A DNA stretch of 64,000 bases from Curtobacterium sp. MCSS17_007 (GCF_003234175.2 NZ_CP126257.1:744001-808000), one strand, 5' to 3'; shown: positions 9,941-18,690, counted from the first letter of the stretch. Made by a program: numbers and translations. Notes: generated by a model not told the origin, from the letters alone.

Positions 9941-10174
9941 CCCACGCGAAGACGGTGCCGCGGTCAATCCACCACACGGATGATGTGTCCCGAGACTGAC
10001 CGGAGCCCGGTACCCGCCGAACGCCCGGTGTACGCCACTCGGGAATCCCCCGTGAACCGCGCTCCACGGACCGGCCGCATCCGGGCGCCTCGGTACAATC
10101 GTGGGCGGCCGTCCCGGCCACGCACCGGCCGTGTTCCCACCGCGCCGGACCCGACGCGAAGAGGAGCACGCCCG

Positions 10175-10756
10175 ATGGACACCGGACTCGTCACGACGCT
10201 GATCGTCGTCGGAGTGGTGGTGGTCCTGCTCGTCGTGATCGGGATCTACCTCTGGGTGACCTACAACTCGCTGGTGACCCTGAAGCTCCGCGTGGACGAG
10301 GCCTGGAGCGACATCACCGTGCAGCTGAAGCGGCGCGCCGACCTCATCCCCACGATCGTCGACACCGTCAAGGGCTACGCAGCCCACGAGAAGTCGGTGT
10401 TCGAGGACGTGACGCGCGCCAGGTCCGAGACGCTCGGAGCCGGTGACGCCGCGAGTGCCTCGGCTGCCGAGGGACACATGCAGAAGGCGCTCAAGAGCGT
10501 CTTCGCCGTGGCCGAGGGGTACCCGCAGCTCCAGTCGAGCCAGAACTTCCTGCAGCTGCAGTCGGAGCTCGTCGACACCGAGGACAAGATCCAGGCCGCG
10601 CGACGCTTCTACAACGGCGGCGTGCGCGAGCTCAACACCAAGATCCGCGTCTTCCCGAACTCGACATTCGCGAAGAGCAAGGGCTTCACCGAGGCGACGT
10701 TCTTCGAGACGGCCGAGCCCGCGGCGATCGCCGAACCGCCGCGCGTGCAGTTCTGA
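10175..10756 (+). CDS. lemA: LemA family protein
   Basis: A 193-aa membrane-anchored protein. One N-terminal helix (about residues 5-28) is followed by the all-helical LemA domain with YNSLVTLKLRVDEAWSDITVQLKRR, ADLIPTIVDTVKGYAAHEK and a C-terminal FYNGGVRELNTKIRVFPN. The family is linked to M48 proteases, and one follows directly (23 bp downstream). A GAGGAG ribosome-binding site precedes the ATG. TACAAT at 10094-10099 is a good -10 candidate, giving a leader of about 70 nt. Confidence 0.93.
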   Translation: MDTGLVTTLIVVGVVVVLLVVIGIYLWVTYNSLVTLKLRVDEAWSDITVQLKRRADLIPTIVDTVKGYAAHEKSVFEDVTRARSETLGAGDAASASAAEGHMQKALKSVFAVAEGYPQLQSSQNFLQLQSELVDTEDKIQAARRFYNGGVRELNTKIRVFPNSTFAKSKGFTEATFFETAEPAAIAEPPRVQF

Positions 10757-10779
10757 CCCTCGGCGCGTCGGGCTGACCC

Positions 10780-11679
10780 GTGTACAGCGCCATCGCGCGG
10801 AACAAGCGCAACACCGTCCTCATCATCCTGGCGTTCCTGCTGATCGTCGGGGCGCTCGGGTTCCTCGGCGGGTACCTCGCCGGCAACGTGTCGGTCGGCG
10901 TGATCGTCCTGCTCGTCGCTCTCGGCTACGCCGTGCTGCAGTACTTCCTCGCCGGACGGCAGGCCACGGCCATCGCGGGCGGGATCGAGATCGACCGGTC
11001 GACCGAGCCCCGGCTGTGGCGGACGGTCGAGAACCTGGCGATCACGACCGGCATGCCGATGCCCCGCGTGTTCGTCATCGACGACCCCGCTCCGAACGCC
11101 TTCGCCACGGGCCGCGACCCGGACCACGCGATCGTCGCGGCGACCACGGGCCTCCTGGCGATCATGGACGACACCGAGCTCCAGGGCGTCATGGCGCACG
11201 AACTCGGGCACGTCCGGAACTACGACATCCGCGTCTCGACGATGGTGTTCGGCCTGGTCGTCGCCGTCGGGTTCCTCGCCGACGTGCTCCTGCGCATCTC
11301 GATCTTCAGCGGGTTGAGCGGCCGGGGCCGGAACAACGACTCGGGCGGTGGGGGCAACCCGCTGCTCATCGTGGCCGGGCTCGTCGCCGTGCTCGTCGCG
11401 CCGCTCGCCGCCGCCGTCGTGCAGGCGGCCGTGTCCCGCCAGCGGGAGTACCTCGCCGACGCCACCGGCGCGATGACCACGCGGTACCCGGAGGGGCTGG
11501 CGCGCGCCCTCGAGAAGCTCGCCGCGTACGGTCGACCGACGCGCACGCAGAACTCGTCGATGGCGCACCTGTGGATCGCGGACCCGATGCGACCCGGTGT
11601 GATGGACCGCCTGTTCTCGACGCACCCGCCGCTGCCCGACCGCGTCGCGCGCCTGCGGAACAGCATCGACCGCTTCTGA
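10780..11679 (+). CDS. HtpX-like M48 family metalloprotease
   Basis: A 299-aa integral membrane zinc protease of the M48/HtpX family, expected to take part in membrane-protein quality control. Two N-terminal membrane helices (about residues 13-55) are followed by the zinc motif HELGH (about residues 137-141, AHELGHVRNYD), two further helices and the downstream REYLADATGA segment supplying the third zinc ligand. GTG 10780 is the first in-frame start after lemA. The pair is probably co-transcribed. Length and order fit bacterial HtpX, but orthology to E. coli HtpX is not established. Confidence 0.9.
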   Translation: MYSAIARNKRNTVLIILAFLLIVGALGFLGGYLAGNVSVGVIVLLVALGYAVLQYFLAGRQATAIAGGIEIDRSTEPRLWRTVENLAITTGMPMPRVFVIDDPAPNAFATGRDPDHAIVAATTGLLAIMDDTELQGVMAHELGHVRNYDIRVSTMVFGLVVAVGFLADVLLRISIFSGLSGRGRNNDSGGGGNPLLIVAGLVAVLVAPLAAAVVQAAVSRQREYLADATGAMTTRYPEGLARALEKLAAYGRPTRTQNSSMAHLWIADPMRPGVMDRLFSTHPPLPDRVARLRNSIDRF

Positions 11680-11721
11680 CCGGACCGGACCGGAGCGGAC
11701 CGGCCCGGACCCCGCCCCGCC

Positions 11722-12990
11722 TCAGGCCGCGTCGTCATCGGGGGCTGCTGCGGCGGCGGCGTCGGCGTCGTCGGCTGCCTCGTGCGGGACGAGCCCGACC
11801 CCCAGCGCTGCCGCCACGGCTGCGGCAGCGGTGCCGCGATCGGTGACCTCGATGCCGTCGAGCCCCTGCCACGCGGCCGCCCGCCGCAGCGTCGCCGCGA
11901 GCCGGTCGGCGTCGAGGTGCTCAGCGGGCTCCTGCCAGGCCGTCCGCACCCGCAGGACCCCGCGCTGCCGGTCGCTCTTCAGGTCGACGCGTCCGGTCAG
12001 GCGGTCGTCCTGCAGCACGGGCAGCACGTAGTAGCCGTGGACACGCTTCGCCGCCGGTGTGTAGATCTCGATCCGGTAGTGGAAGCCGTACATGCGCTCG
12101 GCCCGACGGCGGAACCAGACGACCGGGTCGAACGGGCTCAGCACGGCGTCGGCGGTGACGTGTCGCGGCACCCGGGCGGTGGCGTGCAACCATGCTGGTT
12201 CGCGCCAGCCCTCCACCCGGACGGGTACGAGCTCGCCGCGCTCCACGAGCTCGGCGATCGCCGCGGCGGTGTCGTCGGCACGCAGCCGGTAGTGGTCGGC
12301 GAGGTCCGCGCGCGTGCCGACGCCCACGGCGCGTGCAGCCCGGCGGACGAGCTCCGTGATCGCGGTGTGTCGGTCCGGCGCGTTCTCCAGCGTGCCGACC
12401 GGCAGCACCTGGTCGGGCAGGGCGTACACGCGCTCGAAGCCGGAGCGTCCGGCGCTGACGACCTCGCCCCAACGGAACATCTGCTCGAGCCCGGTCTTGA
12501 CGTCGCTCCAGCCCCACCAGGGACCGCGGCGGACGTTCGCCTCGTGCTCGACGGCGCTCGCGGGGAGCGGGCCCTCTGCCGCGAGCAGGGCCCGCAGTTC
12601 GCGGCGGACACCGGCGGTCCGCTCGACGCCGGCGACGCGGTTCGGCCGGGCGTCCCGCTCCCGGTACGCGTCCATCCGCCACCGGAAGAGCGGCAGGTGG
12701 GTGCGCGGTACGAAGGCCGCCTCGTGCGCCCAGTACTCGGCGTGGGGCGCATGCCGGGTGAGCGTCAGACGGTCGAGCGCCGTGCGGTCGTAGGAGCCGA
12801 GCCGGGCGAAGAGCGGCAGGTAGTGGCTCCGCTCGAAGACGTTGACGGAGTCGATCTGCAACAGCCCCAGCCGGGCGATCGTGCTCGTCAGGGTACGGGT
12901 CGCGACGGCGTCGGACGGCGGCGTGCCGAAGCCCTGCGCCGCCAGGGTGACGCGGCGTGCCTCGGCGGCGGAGAGCGTGGACCTGACCAT
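11722..12990 (-). CDS. YcaQ/AlkX-type winged-helix DNA glycosylase
   Basis: A 422-aa protein of the HTH_42 (YcaQ) family, whose characterised members excise alkylated bases or unhook DNA interstrand crosslinks. The N-terminal region has LLQIDSVNVFERSHYLPLFARLG, containing the Q-I-D triad that fits the Q-x-D catalytic motif of the YcaQ/AlkX subgroup rather than the Q-x-Q of AlkZ. Tandem winged-helix-like segments follow, and the C-terminus is Ala/Asp-rich. ATG 12990 lies 6 nt after TAGCGT (13002-12997, minus strand), so a leaderless transcript is likely. It is divergent from the AI-2E-type transporter gene. Confidence 0.87.
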   Translation of the reverse strand: MVRSTLSAAEARRVTLAAQGFGTPPSDAVATRTLTSTIARLGLLQIDSVNVFERSHYLPLFARLGSYDRTALDRLTLTRHAPHAEYWAHEAAFVPRTHLPLFRWRMDAYRERDARPNRVAGVERTAGVRRELRALLAAEGPLPASAVEHEANVRRGPWWGWSDVKTGLEQMFRWGEVVSAGRSGFERVYALPDQVLPVGTLENAPDRHTAITELVRRAARAVGVGTRADLADHYRLRADDTAAAIAELVERGELVPVRVEGWREPAWLHATARVPRHVTADAVLSPFDPVVWFRRRAERMYGFHYRIEIYTPAAKRVHGYYVLPVLQDDRLTGRVDLKSDRQRGVLRVRTAWQEPAEHLDADRLAATLRRAAAWQGLDGIEVTDRGTAAAAVAAALGVGLVPHEAADDADAAAAAAPDDDAA

Positions 12991-13095
12991 GGGTCGACGC
13001 TACCGACGTGGGCCGACAGCGCTGCCGGTCCGGGGCCTGCGACCGTGCATTCCGCACCGGGAACGCATCCCGGTACCCGTCGGTACACTCGCCGC

Positions 13096-14334
13096 ATGGC
13101 CTGGGGAAAGAAGACGCATCCGGATCCCGTCGTCGAGGACTCGGTGCCGATGGGCATGCGGATCGCGGGCGCGTGGTCGTGGCGCGTCCTCGTCGTCATC
13201 GGCGTGGTCGCGGTCGTCATCTACCTCGTGACGCTGTTCAGCGAGGTCCTCATCCCGTTCCTCATCGGCATCGTCGTCGCCGCCCTGCTCGTACCGCTGT
13301 CGAACTGGATGCAGCGACACCACGTGCCGAAGTGGATCGCCGTCGTCGTGAGCCTCGTCGGCGGTCTGGCTGCGGTCGCCGCGCTCATCTGGCTGGTCGT
13401 CGACCAGATCGCCGCGTCCTACCCCTCGCTGCGCGACCGAACGCTCTCGCAGTACGACAACATCCGCGAGTTCGTACTCGGCTCCGGTCTCGGGATCAGC
13501 CAGCGCGACCTCAACAACTACCTGAACCAGGCGACGGACTGGCTGTCGAGCAACTCCGGCTCCATCCTGTCCGGCGTCGCGAGCGCCGGGTCATCGCTCA
13601 CCCACATCCTGGCCGGCCTGTTCGTCGTGATCTTCACGGTGATCTTCCTGCTCATCGACGGCAAGAACGTCTGGCGCTGGACCGTCCGCCTCTTCCCGAA
13701 GAAGGCGCGCGGAGCGATCGACGGCGCGGGTGTCGCGGGCTGGACGACCCTGACGAGCTTCATCCGCGTGCAGATCTTCGTGGCGTTCGTCGACGCGGTC
13801 GGCATCGGCATCGGCGCCGCCGCACTGCAGCTGCCGCTCGTCATCCCGATCGCGGTGTTCGTCTTCCTCGGCGCCTTCATCCCGGTCGTCGGCGCGATCG
13901 TGACCGGGTTCCTCGCGGTCTTCATCGCGCTCATCTTCAACGGCTGGGTCGCGGCCCTGATCATGCTCGGTGTCATCCTGGTCGTGCAGCAGGTCGAGGG
14001 GCACATCCTGCAGCCGCTCGTCATGGGCAGCGCGGTCAAGGTGCACCCGCTCGCGGTCGTGCTCGGCGTGACCGCCGCGTCCGGCCTGGCCGGCATCGCC
14101 GGGGCCTTCTTCGCGGTGCCGCTCATCGCGACGGTGAACTCGATGGTCACGACGATCGCGAGCGGCCGGTGGAAGGGGCTCGACTCCGACCACGTGCTCG
14201 AGGCGAAGCAGCGCGACCACCACGCGAGCGTCGAGGCGAAGAAGCGCCGCCGCTGGGCGAAGCGGCACCCGGAGGGCGTGCCCGCACCCGGTACCGACGA
14301 GCAGCCGACCGCGACGAAGGGGACCGCGGGCTGA
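13096..14334 (+). CDS. AI-2E family transporter (UPF0118 permease)
   Basis: A 412-aa multi-pass membrane protein. Hydrophobic helices near residues 25-70 and 80-105 are followed by a soluble segment (about 110-180) and C-terminal helices carrying the family-typical PLVIPIAVFVFLGAFIPVVGAI and VQQVEGHILQPLVMG. Members transport small solutes and only some move autoinducer-2, so the substrate is unknown. The C-terminus is Lys/Arg-rich. ATG 13096 lies 6 nt after TACACT (13084-13089), indicating a leaderless start. A hairpin follows the stop. Confidence 0.9.
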   Translation: MAWGKKTHPDPVVEDSVPMGMRIAGAWSWRVLVVIGVVAVVIYLVTLFSEVLIPFLIGIVVAALLVPLSNWMQRHHVPKWIAVVVSLVGGLAAVAALIWLVVDQIAASYPSLRDRTLSQYDNIREFVLGSGLGISQRDLNNYLNQATDWLSSNSGSILSGVASAGSSLTHILAGLFVVIFTVIFLLIDGKNVWRWTVRLFPKKARGAIDGAGVAGWTTLTSFIRVQIFVAFVDAVGIGIGAAALQLPLVIPIAVFVFLGAFIPVVGAIVTGFLAVFIALIFNGWVAALIMLGVILVVQQVEGHILQPLVMGSAVKVHPLAVVLGVTAASGLAGIAGAFFAVPLIATVNSMVTTIASGRWKGLDSDHVLEAKQRDHHASVEAKKRRRWAKRHPEGVPAPGTDEQPTATKGTAG

Positions 14335-14349
14335 AGAGCCGCGCGGTCA

Positions 14350-14374
14350 GCCGTCACGAGTTCGCCGTGACGGC
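14350..14374 (+). terminator. 9-bp hairpin between transporter and ilvA
   Basis: GCCGTCACG (14350-14358) pairs with CGTGACGGC (14366-14374) around a 7-nt loop, 16 nt after the transporter stop. It would separate transporter transcription from the leaderless ilvA start only about 22 nt downstream. Confidence 0.6.
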
Positions 14375-14396
14375 CCGGACCGACGATGATGGGACC

Positions 14397-15656
14397 GTGA
14401 CCGACACCTCCGTGCCCCAGCAGCAGACCGCAGCGTTCCCGACGCTCGCGGACATCGAGGCCGCGCGGCAGACCATCGCGGGCGTCGCGCGCGTGACCCC
14501 GATGGAGACCTCGCAGTTCCTCGCCGAGCTGCTCGGGTCGCCGGTGCACCTCAAGTGCGAGAACCTGCAGCGGACCGGTGCGTACAAGGTCCGTGGCGCG
14601 TACAACCGCCTCGCCGCCCTGAGCCCCGAGCAGCGTGCCGCGGGTGTCGTCGCCGCCAGCGCCGGGAACCACGCGCAGGGCGTCGCCCTCGCCGCTCGCG
14701 AGCTCGGCATCCCGGCCACGATCTTCACCCCCGTCGGGGTCGCCCTGCCGAAGCTGCAGGCGACGCGGCACTACGGCGCCGAGGTGGTCCTCCGCGGTCA
14801 CTCCGTGGAAGAGGCCCTCAGTGCCGCGAAGGACTTCGCCGCCCACACCGGAGCGGTGTTCATCCCGCCGTTCGACCACCCGGACGTCATCGCCGGCCAG
14901 GGCACGCTCGGACTCGAGATCGTCGACCAGGTGCCCGACGTCGACACCGTGGTCGTGCCGATCGGGGGCGGCGGGGTCATCTCGGGCATCGCACTCGCGG
15001 TGAAGGGGATGTCCGAGCGCCTCGGCCGCCCGATCCGGGTGATCGGCGTGCAGGCGGAGAACGCTGCGGCCTACCCGTCGTCGATCACCGCCGGTGAACC
15101 GGTCACGGTCGCGACCAAGCCGACCATCTCCGACGGCATCGCGGTGGCCCGGCCCGGTGACCTGAACTTCCCGATCATCCGCGACCTGGTGGACGACATC
15201 GTCACCGTCTCGGACGACGACACCGCCCGTGCCCTGCTCGTGCTGCTCGAACGCGCGAAGCTCGTGGTCGAGGCGGCCGGGGCCGTCGGCGTCGCGGCGA
15301 TCATGTCCGGTGCCGTCCGCGACACCGGCCGCACGGTGGTGCTCCTCAGTGGCGGCAACATCGACCCGCTCATGATGGAGCGCGTGATCACCCGCGGTCT
15401 CGTCGCCGCGTCGCGCTACATCGGCATCCGCATCATGCTGCCGGACCGTCCGGGGCAGCTGGCGCGGGTCGCGCAGGTCATCTCGGACGCCGGAGCGAAC
15501 GTGGTCGAGGTGCTCCACACCCGGCACGGTCAGGGCCTCGTGATCAACGAGGTGGCCCTGGACCTGTCGATCGAAGCCCGCGGTCCGGAGCACGCGCAGG
15601 AGGTCATCCAGCGACTCCACGAGGTCGGCTTCCGCCCGGAGCTGCTCGAGCACTGA
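14397..15656 (+). CDS. ilvA: Threonine ammonia-lyase
   Basis: A 419-aa PLP-dependent threonine dehydratase, making 2-oxobutanoate for isoleucine synthesis or threonine breakdown. The PLP lysine sits in NLQRTGAYKVRGAYNRL; SAGNHAQGVA and the glycine-rich phosphate loop PIGGGGVISGIA are present. A single C-terminal ACT domain (about residues 335-415, RIMLPDRPGQLARVAQVISDA) implies allosteric control. The one-ACT architecture is shorter than the two-domain E. coli IlvA, so the catabolic type cannot be excluded. GTG 14397 is 6 nt after a GATGAT hexamer, without a Shine-Dalgarno. Confidence 0.93.
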   Translation: MTDTSVPQQQTAAFPTLADIEAARQTIAGVARVTPMETSQFLAELLGSPVHLKCENLQRTGAYKVRGAYNRLAALSPEQRAAGVVAASAGNHAQGVALAARELGIPATIFTPVGVALPKLQATRHYGAEVVLRGHSVEEALSAAKDFAAHTGAVFIPPFDHPDVIAGQGTLGLEIVDQVPDVDTVVVPIGGGGVISGIALAVKGMSERLGRPIRVIGVQAENAAAYPSSITAGEPVTVATKPTISDGIAVARPGDLNFPIIRDLVDDIVTVSDDDTARALLVLLERAKLVVEAAGAVGVAAIMSGAVRDTGRTVVLLSGGNIDPLMMERVITRGLVAASRYIGIRIMLPDRPGQLARVAQVISDAGANVVEVLHTRHGQGLVINEVALDLSIEARGPEHAQEVIQRLHEVGFRPELLEH

Positions 15657-15689
15657 GCGTCGTTCCGTCAGCGGACCGCACGGGTGTGC

Positions 15690-15704
15690 GCTGACGCCGT
15701 CAGC
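15690..15704 (+). terminator. Small palindrome after ilvA
   Basis: GCTGACG-C-CGTCAGC, a 7-bp stem with one central base, 33 nt after the ilvA stop. The loop is too small for an efficient terminator, so it may instead be a protein-binding palindrome. Confidence 0.35.
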
Positions 15705-15754
15705 GTCCCGTTCGGGGCGGCGCCGCGGGCCGGGAGGCGCGTGATGCTCCCGTC

Positions 15755-16246
15755 ATGACCCTCACGACCATCCTGCCCTCGCTCCGTGCCTCGCTGCCCG
15801 ATCCGCTCGACCCGACGCTCTGGCCCGCGCGCACCGAGGCGACCGTCGACGACGTCCGTGTGTGCGCCGTGTCGATGCAGCGCCTGGCCGCCGTCGCCGG
15901 CACCCCGTGCGTGCACACCGCGGAGCAGGCCCCGCCCCGGTACCGCCCGCGTGACTGGGAGCCGGTCGACGTCTGCGTCACCGTGGCGACGGTGACGCGG
16001 GTCCGGCGGCCGTGGGGCGTGCTGTTCGTCGAGCTCGACGCGGTGGTGCCGGACTGCGCGGTGCTCGCCGAGGCCCGGCTCATCGGTCGTCGCACGGTCG
16101 CGCCGGTGGCGGAGGTGACGCTCACCACGAACCCGACCGGCACCGCGGGGCGCGAGGCGCTGCTGCCCGGTGACGTCCGGGTCGGGGACCTCGTGTGCTT
16201 CCCGTGCGTCCGGGCGCTCACGCACCGCGACCTCGTGACGCGCTGA
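15755..16246 (+). CDS. Hypothetical protein, 163 aa
   Basis: Not recognised. Codon bias with GC-rich third positions supports a real gene. The protein is soluble with no signal or membrane segment; it has alternating beta-like stretches (VDVCVTVATVTRVRRPWGVLFVELDAVVP) and several cysteines (DVRVCAVSM, GTPCVHT, PDCAVL, LVCFPC). The central and C-terminal halves look OB-fold-like, but this is impression only. ATG 15755 has no obvious ribosome-binding site. It is convergent with greA, with a strong shared terminator between them. Confidence 0.6.
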   Translation: MTLTTILPSLRASLPDPLDPTLWPARTEATVDDVRVCAVSMQRLAAVAGTPCVHTAEQAPPRYRPRDWEPVDVCVTVATVTRVRRPWGVLFVELDAVVPDCAVLAEARLIGRRTVAPVAEVTLTTNPTGTAGREALLPGDVRVGDLVCFPCVRALTHRDLVTR

Positions 16247-16280
16247 GGCGACGCGCCCGCGCAGGGCCTGCACGACGAAC

Positions 16281-16317
16281 AGCAGCTCGCGCCACCGATC
16301 AGGTGGCGCGAGCTGCT
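16281..16317. terminator. Perfect 16-bp bidirectional terminator
   Basis: AGCAGCTCGCGCCACC (16281-16296) pairs perfectly with 16302-16317 around a GATCA loop, between the convergent hypothetical gene (+) and greA (-). It can terminate both. Confidence 0.85.
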
Positions 16318-16363
16318 GTGCGTGCGCGAGGGCGCGTGGGCGACGGGGCGTGGCTGCGCGTGC

Positions 16364-16852
16364 CTACGGCTCGTAGCGCTCGACCTTCGTCACCTCGACG
16401 GCGATGTCCTTGCCGTTCGGGGCGGTGTAGTTCGTCTTCTCGCCGGCGCGGAGCCCGAGGATGGCCGCACCGACCGGGCTGACCGGGCTGTACACGGTCA
16501 GGTCGGACCCCTCGGCCACGATCTCGCGGTTGCCCACGAGGAAGGTCGACTCGTCGCCCGCGATCACGGCGGTGACGACGGTGCCGGGCTCGACGGTGCC
16601 GTCGAAGTCCGCCTCGCCCACGGTGGCGTGCTTGAGCAGCTCGGTGAGCTGGCGGATGCGGGCCTCGATCTTGCCCTGCTCGTCCTTGGCGGCGTGGTAG
16701 CCGCCGTTCTCCTTGAGGTCACCCTCTTCACGCGCCGCCTCGATGCGGTCCGCGATCTCCTTGCGGGCCGGGCCCGACAGCTGCTCGAGCTCGGCCGTGA
16801 GACGGTCGTGCGCCTCCTGGGTCAGCCAGGTGGTCTGCGTGTCGTTGCTCAT
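16364..16852 (-). CDS. greA: Transcription elongation factor GreA
   Basis: A 162-aa cleavage factor that rescues backtracked RNA polymerase by stimulating transcript cleavage through the secondary channel. The N-terminal coiled coil contains the acidic-tip stretch EEGDLKENGGYHAAKDEQGKI, and the C-terminal FKBP-like domain has SPVSPVGAAILG. ATG 16852 is preceded by AAAGGGAGA; an in-frame upstream ATG at 16870 would overlap this ribosome-binding site and was rejected. Neighbouring greA, DUF4307 and mca genes match the mycobacterial order. Confidence 0.95.
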   Translation of the reverse strand: MSNDTQTTWLTQEAHDRLTAELEQLSGPARKEIADRIEAAREEGDLKENGGYHAAKDEQGKIEARIRQLTELLKHATVGEADFDGTVEPGTVVTAVIAGDESTFLVGNREIVAEGSDLTVYSPVSPVGAAILGLRAGEKTNYTAPNGKDIAVEVTKVERYEP

Positions 16853-16871
16853 CGGTCTCCCTTTCGACAAA

Positions 16872-16904
16872 GGACGAGACCGGCCGGAGTGGCCGGTCTC
16901 GTCC
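16872..16904 (-). terminator. 14-bp hairpin between DUF4307 gene and greA
   Basis: GGACGAGACCGGCC (16872-16885) pairs with 16891-16904 around GGAGT. It lies just after the DUF4307 stop codon on the minus strand, so it ends that transcript before greA. Confidence 0.75.
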
Positions 16905-16919
16905 GCGAATCAGTCGAGT

Positions 16920-17378
16920 CTAGGGAACCCAGCAGTCGTGGATCAAGCCGGTCACGCCGCGGGTCGTCGTGTTCAACTCGGTCGAGATGCTGCGTGTCCG
17001 CTGTTCGGACGGCGGCAGGGTCACGACCTTCCACCCGACGATCGAGTACGCCTTGTCGAGCACCTGCACGGCACACTTCGCCTCGGTCCCGGGATCGACG
17101 GAGACCTGGGAGTGCACGACGGTACGGTGCTCGGAGACCACGGTGTAGCCGACCTCGGTGCTGTCCAGACCGTGCGACGTCTGGTCGAGTCCGGCCCAGA
17201 CGACCCAGGCCACGAACACGAGCACGACCGCGATCGCGGCGGTGATCCCGAACAGCCGGCCCCGACGGCGCCGGTCGGGCGTGCGGCCGTACCGGTCGTC
17301 GAGCGTCGCGGCCGTGGCGGACGCGGCGGTCGAGGACGCAGGGCCAGCGGATCCGGCGGGGTGCAGCGGTTCGGACAG
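16920..17378 (-). CDS. DUF4307 membrane protein (probable CTG start)
   Basis: A 152-aa protein: a Ser/Ala-rich cytoplasmic N-terminus, one membrane helix (about residues 44-66, ITAAIAVVLVFVAWVVWAGL) and an extracytoplasmic DUF4307 domain with VGYTVVSEHRTVVHSQVSVDPGTEAKCAVQVL. Function unknown. I place the start at CTG 17378: an AGGAG at 17390-17386 is 7 nt upstream and a GATAAT -10 at 17402-17397 leaves a leader of about 12 nt. The only upstream in-frame standard start, GTG 17423, lies before that -10 and would not be on the transcript. The gene is divergent from mca. Confidence 0.8.
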   Translation of the reverse strand: MSEPLHPAGSAGPASSTAASATAATLDDRYGRTPDRRRRGRLFGITAAIAVVLVFVAWVVWAGLDQTSHGLDSTEVGYTVVSEHRTVVHSQVSVDPGTEAKCAVQVLDKAYSIVGWKVVTLPPSEQRTRSISTELNTTTRGVTGLIHDCWVP

Positions 17379-17396
17379 TTCGGGGCTCCTGGGGTG

Positions 17397-17402
17397 ATTA
17401 TC
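17397..17402 (-). promoter_or_regulatory. GATAAT -10 of the DUF4307 gene
   Basis: GATAAT on the minus strand, 5 of 6 to the sigma-70 consensus, 18 nt upstream of the CTG start and followed by an AGGAG ribosome-binding site. The -35 region is weak. Confidence 0.55.
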
Positions 17403-17499
17403 CTGATCTCCAGGGTAGTTCACGCCCCGCTGTGCGCTGCCCGCATGCACGCGGATCCCGTGTGCACGCCCCGTCCGAATGGCCCCCGTGAGGAACACC

Positions 17500-18390
17500 G
17501 TGCCGTACCGCCTGCTGGCCGTCCACGCCCACCCCGACGACGAGTCGAGCAAGGGCGCCGGGACCGCCGCGCGGTACGTGGCCGAGGGACACCAGGTCCT
17601 GGTGGTGTCGTGCACGGGCGGTGAGGCCGGCGACATCCTCAACGAGCAGCTCGGCGAGCCGGCGACGAGCCGGGCGCACCGCGACATGGCGGGGTACCGG
17701 CGCACCGAGATGGCAGCGGCGCAGGCGGCGCTCGGCATCGACCACCTGTGGCTCGGCTACCACGACTCCGGCCTCCCCGACGCGGAGAAGGGCGAGACCG
17801 TGCGCCCCGGCACGTTCTCCACCGTGCCGCTCGAGTTCTCGACCGAGGCGCTGGTCCGCGTCGTCCGTCGCTTCCGCCCGCACGTCCTCGTCACCTACGA
17901 CGAGAACGGCGGCTACCCGCACCCCGACCACATCCGGACGCACGAGGTCTCGGTGGCCGCGTGGCGGGACGCCGCGGACCCGGCGAAGTACCCGACGGCG
18001 GGGGAGCCCTGGGCGATCAGCAAGCTCTACTACGAGCGCACGATGAACCCGCGGCGCTTCCGCACGGTCTTCGAGGCCCTGCAGGAGCGGGACCCGGACA
18101 GTCCGGCCGTCGAGCAGCTGCGCGAGTGGGTCGAGCGGTTCGCCGACCGGCCCGACCTCGCGACCACGCACGTCGACGTCCACGAGTACTTCGACGCCCG
18201 TGACGCCGCGCTCCGGGCGCACGCGAGCCAGGTGCCGCCCGACAGCGCCTTCTTCTACTGGCCGAACGACCTCCTCGCGACGGTGTGGCCCACCGAGGAC
18301 TACCAGCTGGTCGAGGCACGCGTGCCCACCGAGCTGCCGGAGTCCGACCTGTTCGCGGGGATCCCTGACGACGAGGACACCACCGCGTGA
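17500..18390 (+). CDS. mca: Mycothiol S-conjugate amidase
   Basis: Zinc amidase that cleaves mycothiol adducts of electrophiles to release mercapturic acids for export: cytosolic detoxification. The N-terminal metal motif AVHAHPDDESSKGAGT carries the Ser-Ser-Lys typical of Mca rather than MshB. GGYPHPDHIRTH provides the third ligand. About 296 residues, family-normal. GTG 17500 has GAGGA 5 nt upstream and puts the HPDDE motif about 8 residues from the start, as in mycobacterial Mca. In-frame starts at 17479 (ATG) and 17488 (GTG) are possible. The last 4 bp overlap the next gene (GTGA). Confidence 0.92.
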   Translation: MPYRLLAVHAHPDDESSKGAGTAARYVAEGHQVLVVSCTGGEAGDILNEQLGEPATSRAHRDMAGYRRTEMAAAQAALGIDHLWLGYHDSGLPDAEKGETVRPGTFSTVPLEFSTEALVRVVRRFRPHVLVTYDENGGYPHPDHIRTHEVSVAAWRDAADPAKYPTAGEPWAISKLYYERTMNPRRFRTVFEALQERDPDSPAVEQLREWVERFADRPDLATTHVDVHEYFDARDAALRAHASQVPPDSAFFYWPNDLLATVWPTEDYQLVEARVPTELPESDLFAGIPDDEDTTA

Positions 18391-18680
18391 GCAGCATCCT
18401 GACGGCCATCGCCGCCGCCCCCAGCCCGAGCCCGTCGGTCGTCCCCGACGTCGACGTCACCCCCGGTGTCGCCGGCTTCGTCGCGATCGCGGTCGTCGCG
18501 GTCGTGACGATCCTGCTCGTGGTCGACATGACGCGGCGCATCCGTCGCACCCGCTACCGCTCCGAGGTCCGGGAGCGGCTCGAGGCGGACGCGGGCGACG
18601 CCACGTCGACGGACGAGGCGGCGCGCCGCGCCGCCGAGGACGGCCGCGCCGACGTGGGCGACGACACCGAGCGGGGCTGA
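18387..18680 (+). CDS. Small single-pass membrane protein
   Basis: A 97-aa protein with one helix (about residues 27-49, GVAGFVAIAVVAVVTILLVVDM) followed by the basic RRIRRTRYRSEVRERLE and an acidic tail. It overlaps mca by 4 bp (GTGA), so it is translationally coupled. It occupies the position of the small membrane protein that follows mca in mycobacteria. Role unknown. Confidence 0.82.
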   Translation: MSSILTAIAAAPSPSPSVVPDVDVTPGVAGFVAIAVVAVVTILLVVDMTRRIRRTRYRSEVRERLEADAGDATSTDEAARRAAEDGRADVGDDTERG

Positions 18681-18690
18681 GCCCGCACAC

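Noticed and set aside
13518..15653. 711-codon minus-strand frame across the AI-2E-type gene and ilvA
   Set aside because: Low-complexity antisense translation with no family motif, opposite two clear genes.
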